Source: Hyphomicrobiales bacterium (GTDB lineage Bacteria > Pseudomonadota > Alphaproteobacteria > Rhizobiales > JAJFHR01). Taken from it: a stretch of DNA of 8,854 nucleotides. Below, piece after piece: positions 1-7,590 of this stretch (position 1 is its first letter; each line of letters starts with the position of its first letter). The stretch covers positions 1 to 8,854 of the forward strand of contig JAJFHR010000250.1 in assembly GCA_021775515.1 (NCBI GenBank), given 5' to 3'. The notes beneath the pieces were generated by a model, which searched no databases, was not told where the DNA came from, and was given only the letters and a program-made list of their open reading frames with translations. Both the position numbers and the translations under genes were made by a program.

Positions 1-1646
1 TCCAACGAAAAAGCTGGCGCAGCCGAGTGCATATAGACCCGGACTTTATTGCCATCACGAATAACGTGTTCCGCTTCTTCCAGATTAACGCCATCCTTTT
101 TGGCCATTTCCTTGAGATCATCAAACAACGGATCTGCCCGGTCATAAATCTGTAGGGGATTGACGATTGAGCGATGTACGATAATGCAGTCATGCGGCTC
201 GGCAAATGTCGGCCCGTCATGCACCAGTTTCATTTTTTCACCGGTAATATCAATCAACTGTTCATTTTCAGGTTTCAGCGGACCAACATTAATGTAGCGG
301 TCCTTGGAAAACTTATTGAGTGAAATCAGCCACTTGCCATCCGCCTTGTTGGTCTCACCCATGGAGGTATGATTGTGACCAGGCTGATAATGCACGTCAA
401 TTTTATCGATGATGGGATCAACCTTCTCGCCCGCGTAGAGTTTTTTGGCCTTTTCAATGTTCCATTTGCAAACCTGGCTGTCGAGGAACAAGGTGGTATA
501 GGCATTACCCTTGCCATCGAAAGCGGTATGTAACGGCCCCAGGCCAAGTTCAGGTTCGCCAACAACTGCATCGCGCGGTTTGGATTTACCGGCGAATACA
601 TCCGGCAGCTTGCGCACATCGATAACAGTTACCGTTGGTGCCAGTTTACCGCTGACCATAATATGATTGCCATCAGGGGCCGCATTCACACCATGGGGTG
701 AGTTTGAAATCGGAATATAGACCGTATATTTTGATCCCTTGCGGCCATCCAATACCGGAACACCGCCATCATAGACCTTGAAATCACCAGCTTTCACACC
801 CGCTTCAATGGCGGCAATGTCAAAGACGACAGCCCAGTCCTGCTCGGACGCCGTCATTTCGGCCAGGGTTACACCTTCTTCAGAATTATAGCATGAGGAT
901 ATGGCATATTTACCCTGATAATCAGCATCAACATTATCCAGGTTTCCATCAACCACAACCTGCCAGGCTACCTTCATACTGTCACCATCAATTGCGGAGA
1001 AAATGGCGTGATAATTTTCCGGATCATCGAGCACCGTGCCGTCATTAGGTAGCGGAATACGATGCTCGCCATTGGCAAAGATATATCCCGTGCGCGGAAA
1101 TTTCTGCGGACGCAGCCCGTGAATATCCGAAGCATTTGGAATGGAAATAACCTTGTCCACTTTCATGATATCGCAGCGAATCCGAGCCACCCGTGTATTG
1201 GCCTTGTCATTTGCAAACAAATAGCGGCCGTCATAAGTGCCATTAGTGAAAGACATGTGCGGATGATGCAAATCGCCGTTTGTCGGAACACCGCCTTTGT
1301 TTTTCCAATACTCGGTTTCTTGCGGCAACATGTTTTCGGTGAGAATTTTGCGGCTTTCGTTAGTCTGGCCCCAACCGGTTGCACTACACCTGTTGAACAC
1401 AGGTACACGCATTAACTCGCGCATTGACGGCAGGCCGAGAATACGAACTTCTCCAGCTTGCCCGCTGCTCCAAAAACCATAATATTCATCCAGATCACCA
1501 GGGGCGACCACACCACTATCCTCAGCCGCCCGGGCCGGGCTCGAGCCCAATCCGGTTTTTGCCGCCAGCGCCCCGGCGCCAAACGTTACTGCCGTGCCCG
1601 CCAATAATCCTCGGCGTGAAACACCTAATTTTTTACCGTCACTCAT
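1..1646 (-). CDS. nosZ: Nitrous-oxide reductase NosZ, clade I (Tat-exported), C-terminus beyond window edge
   Basis: NosZ is the periplasmic multicopper enzyme that reduces N2O to N2, the last step of denitrification. The visible 548 codons are open without a stop. Residues 1-41 form a Tat signal with SRRGLLAG at 10-17 and an ARA cleavage region near 40. The seven-bladed propeller follows, with the histidine motifs expected for the CuZ centre: DLHHPH (H127, H128), DIHG (H176), SPHG (H318), GPLH (H373), GHNH (424-426) and AEPHD (H485). Conserved blocks [12 protein letters not shown] and [17 protein letters not shown] also match the family. The reading frame leaves the window at [12 protein letters not shown], just where the cupredoxin linker begins, so roughly the last 90-100 residues, including the CuA ligands, are off the edge (family length about 640). 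The ATG at 1646 is favoured by a strong Shine-Dalgarno 6 nt upstream and by the correct Tat spacing. nosR ends 54 nt upstream, so nosRZ is probably co-transcribed. nosDFYL would be expected further left (established synteny, not visible). Confidence 0.97.
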   Translation of the reverse strand, partial: MSDGKKLGVSRRGLLAGTAVTFGAGALAAKTGLGSSPARAAEDSGVVAPGDLDEYYGFWSSGQAGEVRILGLPSMRELMRVPVFNRCSATGWGQTNESRKILTENMLPQETEYWKNKGGVPTNGDLHHPHMSFTNGTYDGRYLFANDKANTRVARIRCDIMKVDKVISIPNASDIHGLRPQKFPRTGYIFANGEHRIPLPNDGTVLDDPENYHAIFSAIDGDSMKVAWQVVVDGNLDNVDADYQGKYAISSCYNSEEGVTLAEMTASEQDWAVVFDIAAIEAGVKAGDFKVYDGGVPVLDGRKGSKYTVYIPISNSPHGVNAAPDGNHIMVSGKLAPTVTVIDVRKLPDVFAGKSKPRDAVVGEPELGLGPLHTAFDGKGNAYTTLFLDSQVCKWNIEKAKKLYAGEKVDPIIDKIDVHYQPGHNHTSMGETNKADGKWLISLNKFSKDRYINVGPLKPENEQLIDITGEKMKLVHDGPTFAEPHDCIIVHRSIVNPLQIYDRADPLFDDLKEMAKKDGVNLEEAEHVIRDGNKVRVYMHSAAPAFSL

Positions 1647-1652
1647 GTTCTA

Positions 1653-1663
1653 CTCCTCTCCTT
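1653..1663 (-). promoter_or_regulatory. Strong ribosome binding site of nosZ
   Basis: On the minus strand the sequence AAGGAGAGGAG ends 6 nt before the nosZ ATG. It contains two overlapping GGAG-like cores and fixes the nosZ start. It begins only 2 nt after the end of the hairpin at 1666-1683, so hairpin and ribosome site may influence each other. Confidence 0.8.
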
Positions 1664-1665
1664 AT

Positions 1666-1683
1666 GGCACCCAACAAGGTGCC
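1666..1683 (-). promoter_or_regulatory. Inverted repeat (6-bp stem, 6-nt loop) in the nosR-nosZ gap
   Basis: On the minus strand GGCACC-TTGTTG-GGTGCC forms a perfect 6-bp stem with 6-nt loop. It is not followed by a U-run; AT and then the nosZ Shine-Dalgarno follow. It is therefore unlikely to be a simple intrinsic terminator. An mRNA processing or stabilising hairpin that sets the nosR:nosZ ratio, or a modulator of nosZ translation, would fit better. The structure is visible in the sequence; the role is inference. Confidence 0.45.
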
Positions 1684-1700
1684 GGTTTGGCCATACGTGG

Positions 1701-3989
1701 CTAGTCTTCAAAACTTCTTGCCCGGCCGAGACGGCGCGGGCGGCGAAACAGTGTTTTGTTTTCTTCCATTGGTTGCAGAAACTCGCTGCCCGGACTGGCT
1801 TTTCTGGCCTTGGCCAGTTTGTGGATGACCACCGGGCAAACGTTTTCGTTGTAGTACATCTGCTGACAATTCAGGCAATGCAGGCATTCGTTTGGATTGA
1901 TCTCACCCATCGGATCAATCGCCTGAACCATGCATTCCTGGGCGCACAGATGGCAGGGATCACCACAATTGCGATAACGCTTCAGCCACTGAAACATTGA
2001 AATGCGAGCCGGAATTGCTAGCGCGGCGCCAAGCGGGCACAGATAACGGCAATAAAAACGTTCGATGAACAATCCCGCAGCAAGCAGCACACCCACATAC
2101 AACAGATAGGGCCATGATCGGTAAAACCGCAGGACAATTGCAGTTTTGAACGGTTCAACCTCGGCCATCTGCTCGGCAAATGCCAGCGAGTAGACCGATA
2201 GGCCCAAAAGCGAGAGAAAAATCAGGTATTTGATCGGCCACAACCGTTCATGCAATCCCCACGGCAGAATGATCTGCGGCACATTCCACCACCGGGCGAT
2301 TTTATTTAGCAGTTCCTGCAACGCGCCAAAGGGGCAAAGCCAGCCGCAATAAGCACCGCGCCCCCAGAATAGGATCGAGGCGGCCACTGAACTCCAGAGA
2401 ATAAAAATCAATGGTTCCATCAGGAAGTATTCCCAGCGAAACTCACCAAGAACTGAATTCACAAAGACAAAAACATTCACCACAGACAGCTGTGCCTGCG
2501 CGTAAAATCCGATCCAGAAAAGTGTAAAAATCATAAAGCCGAGGCGAACGCGCTCCGTCCAAACCGGGCTTTTGACGAGGAAATTCTGATAAAAGAATAA
2601 GATCGTCAGCAATAGGATGGCAAAAACAAGAATTCCGACTTTTACGCGCTTTTGTTGCCAGATGCGTTTCCACAACTCGGTCTGACCACTAAAGCTTTCT
2701 GCGGCAAGCGAACCGGCACTGGTCAGCGTGCCGCTTGCCGGAGGCTGGGGTTTTACTACATTCACAAATTTTCCGGGCAGTTGATAAGAGAGATCAAAAT
2801 TGACAAAAACCTTCTTGATCGCCCCGATCGCCCGGTGCACCAGCAATTGCAGCCGCCAGGGCTCAGCTGGGTCAAAGGTTGCCCCCTTCGGCGTCATAAA
2901 CACACCAATTTCTTTAAACCTGGGCGCACCTTTTGCCGCCACTTCGCCTATGCGTTTATGAACCTTGTCTCTAAACCGCAGCGAATTTTCGCCCTGGATT
3001 ACCTGAATGCGGTCAAAAATTCCGCCGCGGACATAACCGGATCCCTTAAAGGAATAACGCCCGTTCCCCATAATAAGAAAGGCCTCTGCACCGGGCTTTA
3101 AACGTTTTTTCAAATGCGCAAATTCGGCATCGCCTAAAAGACTTCGAGCAACGCCTGGAACCGCAAGCGAGGCGATATAGATATCGATGAACGTATCCAC
3201 CGCTGCGCCGGGTTCAGCTCTTTCCCGGGCGATTTCATTACCGGTTTTTTCGAAGGCTGCATTTATGTCCGCCACCGACAGTCTGAGCCTGCGAACAGAA
3301 CCCTCCTGGGTCAGTGTCATCCAGTCGACGATTTCAGTGAAGGATCGGTTTACGGTTTTTTCGATTTTCACCGTTTGACCGACAGTTGAGCTCAGACCCG
3401 CCAAGCCGAGCACACGGGCGGCCCGCACTGCGGCGCGCCGGATTGAATCATCAATCACCAACACCGTCACTGTCGCACCGGAAACAATATCGACCGGTAA
3501 CGCGCTGGCATCACCTTCAGCAATTTCAGCAATATTGAGGGACTTATATCCGGCAATAAAATCGACGATTTTCTTTTCTGGAATTCCGGCCAAAACGATG
3601 GGTTCGGTATGTTCAACTAGCTTGGCACCAGAAATTTTTCCATCGAGATTAATCCCGATCAGAATTTTTATCGGTTTTCCCGAATAGCCAATCGCACCAG
3701 AAAAATCAGTATTGAGAATGGAATAACCGACAATTTCGCCACTTAGGAGAATGGGAGCAACCGGTTGATCGACCCTCACCTGGCCATATCCATCGGCACC
3801 TGGGAAAATTTCCGTTGCGGGAACTTTCGCCATAAATTTTTCCAAGTCTCCGCCTTTTGCCCAACTTGGCGATAGATTTGCCAATAGGACGATAACAGCA
3901 GCGACAACCATATGAATGGCAGTTTTAAAAATGCGCCGGCCCCTCCCTGCACCACGAGTTTCAATCTTCACTTGAGTTAGTTCATCCAA
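1701..3989 (-). CDS. nosR: NosR, membrane FMN/Fe-S protein required for N2O reductase expression and activity
   Basis: NosR is a polytopic membrane flavo-iron-sulfur protein required for nosZ expression and for sustaining NosZ activity, probably by electron delivery (family knowledge). The N-terminal hydrophobic segment at about 27-44 ends in PSWA and resembles an export signal. A periplasmic FMN-binding domain follows (about 75-190) with SGAT at 170-173, where T173 is the expected covalent FMN site. Five further membrane segments lie near 449-471, 483-514, 522-543, 586-605 and 626-645. They carry the NosR/NapH-type motifs CGWLCP (C548, C552) and CRYLCP (C647, C651). The C-terminus holds two 4Fe-4S sets: C675, C679, C682, C686 and C702, C705, C708, C718. 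At 762 residues the length is normal for the family. The start is uncertain: the frame opens with TTG at 3989, with GTG at 3971 and ATG at 3911 as alternatives, none with a clear Shine-Dalgarno. The FNR-type box at 4002-4015 suggests a transcription start downstream of the TTG. A GGGAGGGG stretch lies 7 nt before an ATT codon (residue 20), an unusual but possible start. Confidence 0.96.
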   Translation of the reverse strand: MDELTQVKIETRGAGRGRRIFKTAIHMVVAAVIVLLANLSPSWAKGGDLEKFMAKVPATEIFPGADGYGQVRVDQPVAPILLSGEIVGYSILNTDFSGAIGYSGKPIKILIGINLDGKISGAKLVEHTEPIVLAGIPEKKIVDFIAGYKSLNIAEIAEGDASALPVDIVSGATVTVLVIDDSIRRAAVRAARVLGLAGLSSTVGQTVKIEKTVNRSFTEIVDWMTLTQEGSVRRLRLSVADINAAFEKTGNEIARERAEPGAAVDTFIDIYIASLAVPGVARSLLGDAEFAHLKKRLKPGAEAFLIMGNGRYSFKGSGYVRGGIFDRIQVIQGENSLRFRDKVHKRIGEVAAKGAPRFKEIGVFMTPKGATFDPAEPWRLQLLVHRAIGAIKKVFVNFDLSYQLPGKFVNVVKPQPPASGTLTSAGSLAAESFSGQTELWKRIWQQKRVKVGILVFAILLLTILFFYQNFLVKSPVWTERVRLGFMIFTLFWIGFYAQAQLSVVNVFVFVNSVLGEFRWEYFLMEPLIFILWSSVAASILFWGRGAYCGWLCPFGALQELLNKIARWWNVPQIILPWGLHERLWPIKYLIFLSLLGLSVYSLAFAEQMAEVEPFKTAIVLRFYRSWPYLLYVGVLLAAGLFIERFYCRYLCPLGAALAIPARISMFQWLKRYRNCGDPCHLCAQECMVQAIDPMGEINPNECLHCLNCQQMYYNENVCPVVIHKLAKARKASPGSEFLQPMEENKTLFRRPRRLGRARSFED

Positions 3990-4001
3990 TCACGCGCGAC
4001 A

Positions 4002-4015
4002 TTGACTCAAATCAA
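4002..4015 (-). promoter_or_regulatory. FNR/NnrR-type anaerobox upstream of nosR
   Basis: Read on the minus strand, TTGAT-TTGA-GTCAA matches the FNR/CRP-family consensus TTGAT-N4-ATCAA at 9 of 10 positions. nosR promoters in denitrifiers are known to use FNR/DNR/NnrR boxes, and this one lies in the 152-nt gap between usp and nosR. The box centre is about 20 nt from the TTG at 3989. If it works at the usual -41.5 position, transcription would start near 3967, inside the longest nosR frame. No convincing -10 hexamer is seen at the expected place, so the exact promoter is unresolved. Which regulator (FNR, NnrR/DNR or FixK) binds cannot be told from the motif. Confidence 0.75.
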
Positions 4016-4018
4016 GTG

Positions 4019-4033
4019 TGCTCAATTTGAGCA
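4019..4033. repeat. Perfect 7-1-7 palindrome beside the nosR anaerobox
   Basis: TGCTCAA-T-TTGAGCA is a perfect inverted repeat lying 3 nt from the FNR-type box, on the side away from nosR. Its half-sites are in the opposite order to an FNR site (TCAA...TTGA). It is therefore not a second copy of the same box and may bind another regulator. As RNA the stem would have to open to about 5 bp with a 5-nt loop, and no U-run follows on the minus strand, so a terminator for usp is unlikely. The remainder of the gap (4034-4141) shows no recognised element apart from an AAGGAG on the plus strand. Confidence 0.4.
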
Positions 4034-4141
4034 AAAAGGAGACAGCCTTTGCTAGGACACAAACCAAGCGGTTTTGCTGGCCTAACAAGAAAAGCAGGTA
4101 GCGCTAAGGTAGAAAGGCCGCGAGATGCCGGCAATATTGGA

Positions 4142-5011
4142 TTAACTATCGTTGCCAGTGCTTGGCGACATCAGCAGCACGGGAGCATTGGCCGCGCGCA
4201 GAAGGATAACTGCCGCATCATCATCACCAAACGCCTGGCTTTTGCCAGAAGCAACAACGAATGATGGCGAAAGATGCGCAAAACCAGTGGCAATCGAATT
4301 CTGCGCACCAGGAATGAAGTGGTGCGCAGCAACCAACACGTTAGAACCTGCAAGTTCTTGTGCCCGTTGAGCAATTTCGTCGGCCTCAACACTTGTGTCG
4401 GCGATGACAAACAGGATCAATGGCTGATCTGTTACCGAGGCGATATTTGCTGCTAGTTCAACAACCTCCTCGTCGGCTCGATCACCTTCAGATATGGCAA
4501 TAACCGGACCTCGCACCGGGGTGGCGCGAACCGGCAAAGTGACCATCACACCGCGCGGTCCCGGCGGCAGAGTGCGAAGCTGGTCAATCAATTGGTTCAC
4601 GCCAATTCCGTGCCGTTCTCCCGAAAGTACGACGAAATCTCCGGTAGCCACTGCCGCTTCCACCGTGGCCGGGAGTTCACCGCGTTCCTGACTGAAAGAC
4701 CATTTAACTCTGGCCGCCTCGGCATGTTGTGAAAGTGCCCGCCGGCAACACAGCGCCCCCCGGTTGAACGCCTGCATCATTGAATCAGAAGACAATTGCT
4801 CCGGTTGGCTTCCCCCATAGGAAAGAGCCCGGGCGAACGGTAATCCGGCAAGATCGATCATTGCCTGTTCGAGCACAAACAGGCCGACCACCTCTGCCTC
4901 AACTGCCGCAGCCAAAACGGTTGCAGCTCGAATTGACAGATCAATATCCAGGGTCGATTTAAATCCAACAACGATGCGGCAGGTCTCGCGACCCTGTGAT
5001 GTTGTGATCAC
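4142..5011 (-). CDS. Tandem-domain universal-stress-type (Usp) protein coupled to the Lon-like protease
   Basis: This is a soluble 289-residue protein with two UspA-like alpha/beta halves. Half one covers about 11-160: an opening strand CRIVVGF, a helix, VEAEVVGLFVLEQ, and a closing GPRGVMVTLP. Half two covers about 168-282: GPVIAISEGDRADEEVVELA, QPLILFVIA, FVVASGK, and a closing APVLLMSP. Neither half shows the usual UspA ATP-binding pattern G-x2-G-x9-G(S/T): the equivalent stretches read SGERHGIG and SGKSQAFGDDD. Nucleotide binding is therefore doubtful. No signal peptide or membrane segment is seen, so it is likely cytoplasmic. The start is a GTG at 5011 that overlaps the protease stop as GTGA, implying translational coupling. 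Usp proteins commonly accompany anaerobic and stress regulons (family knowledge), and nosR lies 152 nt downstream. The assignment rests on fold-like pattern rather than strong motifs. A partner or adaptor role for the protease is inference. Confidence 0.75.
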   Translation of the reverse strand: MITTSQGRETCRIVVGFKSTLDIDLSIRAATVLAAAVEAEVVGLFVLEQAMIDLAGLPFARALSYGGSQPEQLSSDSMMQAFNRGALCCRRALSQHAEAARVKWSFSQERGELPATVEAAVATGDFVVLSGERHGIGVNQLIDQLRTLPPGPRGVMVTLPVRATPVRGPVIAISEGDRADEEVVELAANIASVTDQPLILFVIADTSVEADEIAQRAQELAGSNVLVAAHHFIPGAQNSIATGFAHLSPSFVVASGKSQAFGDDDAAVILLRAANAPVLLMSPSTGNDS

Positions 5012-7476
5012 GGGTTGTCTCCAGGTTGCCCGTTAGCGTCGGCTTTAGTGGCAAATTTCATACGGGCTTCAGCAAATTGCCTAAGTCTTGTTTCGATACG
5101 GGCATTAATGGAATTTGGCGTAAACAATCCATCGCCTCGCCGCATTCCTGCCGGAAATCCAGTAAGCAGCTCTATTCCCTGGTTGATCGTTTCCACCGGG
5201 TAAATATTAAACCGCCCTTTTGCAGCAGCCTTGACGATTTCGGGCCTTATCATCAGGTGTTTCATATTCGCAGCCGGTATTAAAACTCCCTGGTCACCGG
5301 TCAGGCCCCTTGCCTGACAAATATCATAAAAACCCTCGATCTTTTCATTCACACCGCCAATCGCTTGAACCTGGCCATTTTGGTTAACCGAACCGGTGAC
5401 GGCCAGAGATTGCCGGATAGGTATTTCCGCCAGAGCTGACATTAGCGCATATAATTCGGCCGAGGAGGCACTGTCGCCATCCACACCGCCGTAGGATTGT
5501 TCAAACACAATGCTCGCCCACAACGACATTGGAATATCGGGTGCGTAGGTTGCGGCAAGAAAGCTTGACAAAATGAGCACGCCTTTGGAATGCAACGGGC
5601 CACCAAGTTTGGTTTCCCGCTCGATATCGATTACCTTGCCTGAACCCATGCGCACCCGTGCGGTAATGCGCGAGGGCCGGCCAAAACTATAATTTCCCAA
5701 ACTTATTACCGAAAGACCATTCACTTGACCGATGGTTTCGCCCGCGGTGTCAATAAGAACAATGTTACGATCGATAAGCTCATGGCTGCGTTCGCGAATC
5801 CTATCGGCCCGATTTATCTGCTCATTTACAGCACGTTCGATATCTCCAGCAGCGATGCGTCGGTGTCCTGTTTCTGCCGCCCAGAAGTCTGCTTCACGCA
5901 ACAGATCCGCTAGTTGACCAACCCGCAGCGATAACCGTTCAGCATCCTGAGAAAATCTGGCGGCTTCATCTATTACCCTGGCAACACCTGAGGCATTAAG
6001 CGGTCGCAGTTTTTCTCTTTTTGCAATCGCCGCAATCAGGCGGGCATAAAGAGCGACATTTTCTTCTGACCTTTCTAACTCTTCATCAAAATCTACTTCA
6101 ACTTTGAACAGATCGGAAAAATCCGTATCAAGCGAACACAACAGATAATAAAGAAGCCTCTCGCCGATCAGAACAACTTTAACTTTAAGAGGGATCGGCT
6201 CCGGCTCCAGCGAAATTGTACTGGTAACGCCAAGCTGCTCAGCGGCGGAGATTATTGTGACCGATTTGCTGCGCAGCGCCCTTTTTAAAGCCTCCCAGGA
6301 GAACATTTCACTAAGGATCTTGCGGGCATCAACAATAAGATATCCCCCATTTGCCTGGTGCAGAGCCCCGGGGCGGATCATTGTGAAGTCGGTTATCAAG
6401 GCGCCAAATTGAGAAATATGTTCGATACGCCCGACCAAATTCGCCAATGTCGGGTGGTCCTCGCTCACCAGGGGCGCGCCTTTCCGGTCGCCGTCATTAT
6501 CATTGTTGACCATCACATTAACCAGATAACGGTTAAATCTCGGGTCAGCCGTTTGCACTTCGGGATTGTGTGGAAAAGCGCTGGCAGTTTCAGCCTCAGT
6601 TTGTTCGAGAAACAACTCAGCATGCTCAATAAGGTCTTCACGGACTTCAACAAGGCGTTTTTGTATGACCTCAATCCGGGCAAAACGGCCCGCAACGGTT
6701 TTAATCGAGGTATCGACCACCACACCGGTGAGTTCAGCATTAAGGTTGCGGATCTTATCGCGGTGTTGTTTTTCCAGTTGAGGAATTTGCTCTAACGCAC
6801 TCGCAAGGTCTTTCTGCAATTCTCCAATTTTTTCCTCAATGACACGGCGCTTGGCTTTTGGCAGTGCATTAAAAACCTTTGGTTTGATAACCTGACCTTT
6901 GTGCATGGGGGCAAGGGCAAACCCCATCGGAGTTCGCATAATTCCGACTTCCTGCGCCTCGGCCTTCTGGCGAAGTTCTTCCAGTGTGCGCTCTTGCTTT
7001 TCCTCCAGTTCAGCGTCAATCACCCGGCGTTTTTCCCGATATTCGTCGGATTGGAAAAGTGCGGGTATGGCAACGCGCAAGTCATCAACAAGTTCCGCCA
7101 TGGAATTGCGAAACTTAGCCGCTACACCCGGCGGTAATTGAATTGCCTGAGGATGATGGGCGGATTTAAAGTTAAATACATAAACCCAGTCGTCAGGTGC
7201 CACCTCATCCTTTGCTTTTTTTGACAGATACGACAAAACTGCAGTATGCCGCCCCGTCCCCTGCGGTCCAAGCGCAAATAAATTATATCCTGGCTGGTTT
7301 ATTTCAGTGCCAAAACGAATTGCATTAAAGGCCCGCTCCTGTCCGATTAGCGTATCGATGGGTTCAAGTTCATTGGTGGATTTGAAGCCTAAGGAACGTG
7401 GGTTACATGACGCTCGAAGGGCGGCAGGCTTGATGGGTTTGACCGGACCGAAGCCGGATTTTTTACGCGGTGCCAT
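5008..7476 (-). CDS. Lon-like ATP-dependent protease (AAA_32 / Lon_C architecture)
   Basis: This is a cytoplasmic ATP-dependent serine protease of the LonB-like bacterial family, which lacks the classical Lon substrate-binding N-domain. The family-typical N-terminus (FKSTNELEPIDTLIGQERAFNAI) leads to a Walker A GPQGTGRHT at 70-78, with Arg where Lys is usual. A charged, helical and probably coiled-coil insertion spans about 140-295. A Walker-B-like GYLIVDARKIL is at 378-388, and the AAA core continues through VKVVLIGERLLYYLL and DFSDLFKVEVDFD. A helical lid at about 470-560 precedes the Lon proteolytic domain (about 575-775). That domain carries GDSASSAE with catalytic S669 and GGVNEKIEGF with catalytic K712. 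The 43-residue Ser-Lys spacing equals that of E. coli Lon (S679/K722). At 822 residues it looks complete. The ATG at 7476 lacks a strong Shine-Dalgarno. The gene overlaps usp by 4 bp and follows a well-placed FNR-type box and -10 hexamer, so low-oxygen induction is likely. It is distinct from housekeeping lon; substrates cannot be inferred. Confidence 0.93.
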   Translation of the reverse strand: MAPRKKSGFGPVKPIKPAALRASCNPRSLGFKSTNELEPIDTLIGQERAFNAIRFGTEINQPGYNLFALGPQGTGRHTAVLSYLSKKAKDEVAPDDWVYVFNFKSAHHPQAIQLPPGVAAKFRNSMAELVDDLRVAIPALFQSDEYREKRRVIDAELEEKQERTLEELRQKAEAQEVGIMRTPMGFALAPMHKGQVIKPKVFNALPKAKRRVIEEKIGELQKDLASALEQIPQLEKQHRDKIRNLNAELTGVVVDTSIKTVAGRFARIEVIQKRLVEVREDLIEHAELFLEQTEAETASAFPHNPEVQTADPRFNRYLVNVMVNNDNDGDRKGAPLVSEDHPTLANLVGRIEHISQFGALITDFTMIRPGALHQANGGYLIVDARKILSEMFSWEALKRALRSKSVTIISAAEQLGVTSTISLEPEPIPLKVKVVLIGERLLYYLLCSLDTDFSDLFKVEVDFDEELERSEENVALYARLIAAIAKREKLRPLNASGVARVIDEAARFSQDAERLSLRVGQLADLLREADFWAAETGHRRIAAGDIERAVNEQINRADRIRERSHELIDRNIVLIDTAGETIGQVNGLSVISLGNYSFGRPSRITARVRMGSGKVIDIERETKLGGPLHSKGVLILSSFLAATYAPDIPMSLWASIVFEQSYGGVDGDSASSAELYALMSALAEIPIRQSLAVTGSVNQNGQVQAIGGVNEKIEGFYDICQARGLTGDQGVLIPAANMKHLMIRPEIVKAAAKGRFNIYPVETINQGIELLTGFPAGMRRGDGLFTPNSINARIETRLRQFAEARMKFATKADANGQPGDNP

Positions 7477-7512
7477 TACAGAACATCTCGCTTTCTTGCA
7501 TTTTCACCAGCA

Positions 7513-7518
7513 ATAATA
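7513..7518 (-). promoter_or_regulatory. -10 hexamer of the putative protease promoter
   Basis: On the minus strand TATTAT matches TATAAT at 5 of 6 positions. It begins 26 nt after the inner edge of the FNR-type box at 7544-7557, close to the spacing of a class II FNR-activated promoter. Transcription would then begin near 7506, giving a leader of about 30 nt before the protease ATG. The spacing is 2-3 nt longer than ideal, so the call is moderate. Confidence 0.5.
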
Positions 7519-7543
7519 TGCTAATTTTACAGCCTCGGGTACC

Positions 7544-7557
7544 TTGATCTGGATCAA
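7544..7557. promoter_or_regulatory. Perfect FNR/FixK-type anaerobox in the divergent protease-permease region
   Basis: TTGAT-CTGG-ATCAA matches the FNR-family consensus at all ten half-site bases. It is embedded in a perfect 8-2-8 palindrome, CCTTGATC-TG-GATCAAGG, at 7542-7559. The 114-nt region between the divergent starts contains only this strong motif. Toward the protease (minus strand) a good -10 lies at the right distance. Toward the permease the -41.5 rule would place the transcription start at the ATG itself, and no good -10 is visible. The site most likely activates the protease-usp operon; it could also act on, or repress, the permease. Confidence 0.8.
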
Positions 7558-7590
7558 GGCTCAAAAGCTCTACGCAACTAGGTTTAAGCA

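Noticed and set aside
1..1646. nosZ considered as a possible pseudogene because no stop-terminated frame is present
   Set aside because: The frame is open from the ATG to the window edge with all expected CuZ motifs; it is simply cut by the edge.
1062..1828. Several plus-strand open frames within and around nosZ
   Set aside because: They are antisense shadows of nosZ and nosR, whose conserved motifs run uninterrupted on the minus strand; none resembles a known protein.
4019..4033. Possible intrinsic terminator of usp
   Set aside because: The stem leaves a 1-nt loop unless it opens, and on the minus strand the T-run precedes rather than follows it.
4059..4078. Imperfect stem (CCAGC/GCTTGG type on the minus strand) after usp
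   Set aside because: It is short and bulged, followed by only three Ts; not enough for a terminator or RNA gene.
4922..4950. TTGACAGATCAA resembling an FNR site
   Set aside because: The half-sites are separated by 2 rather than 4 bases, and it lies inside the usp coding region.
7463..7486. Eight-codon upstream frame overlapping the protease start
   Set aside because: It has no properly spaced Shine-Dalgarno and is short enough to occur by chance.
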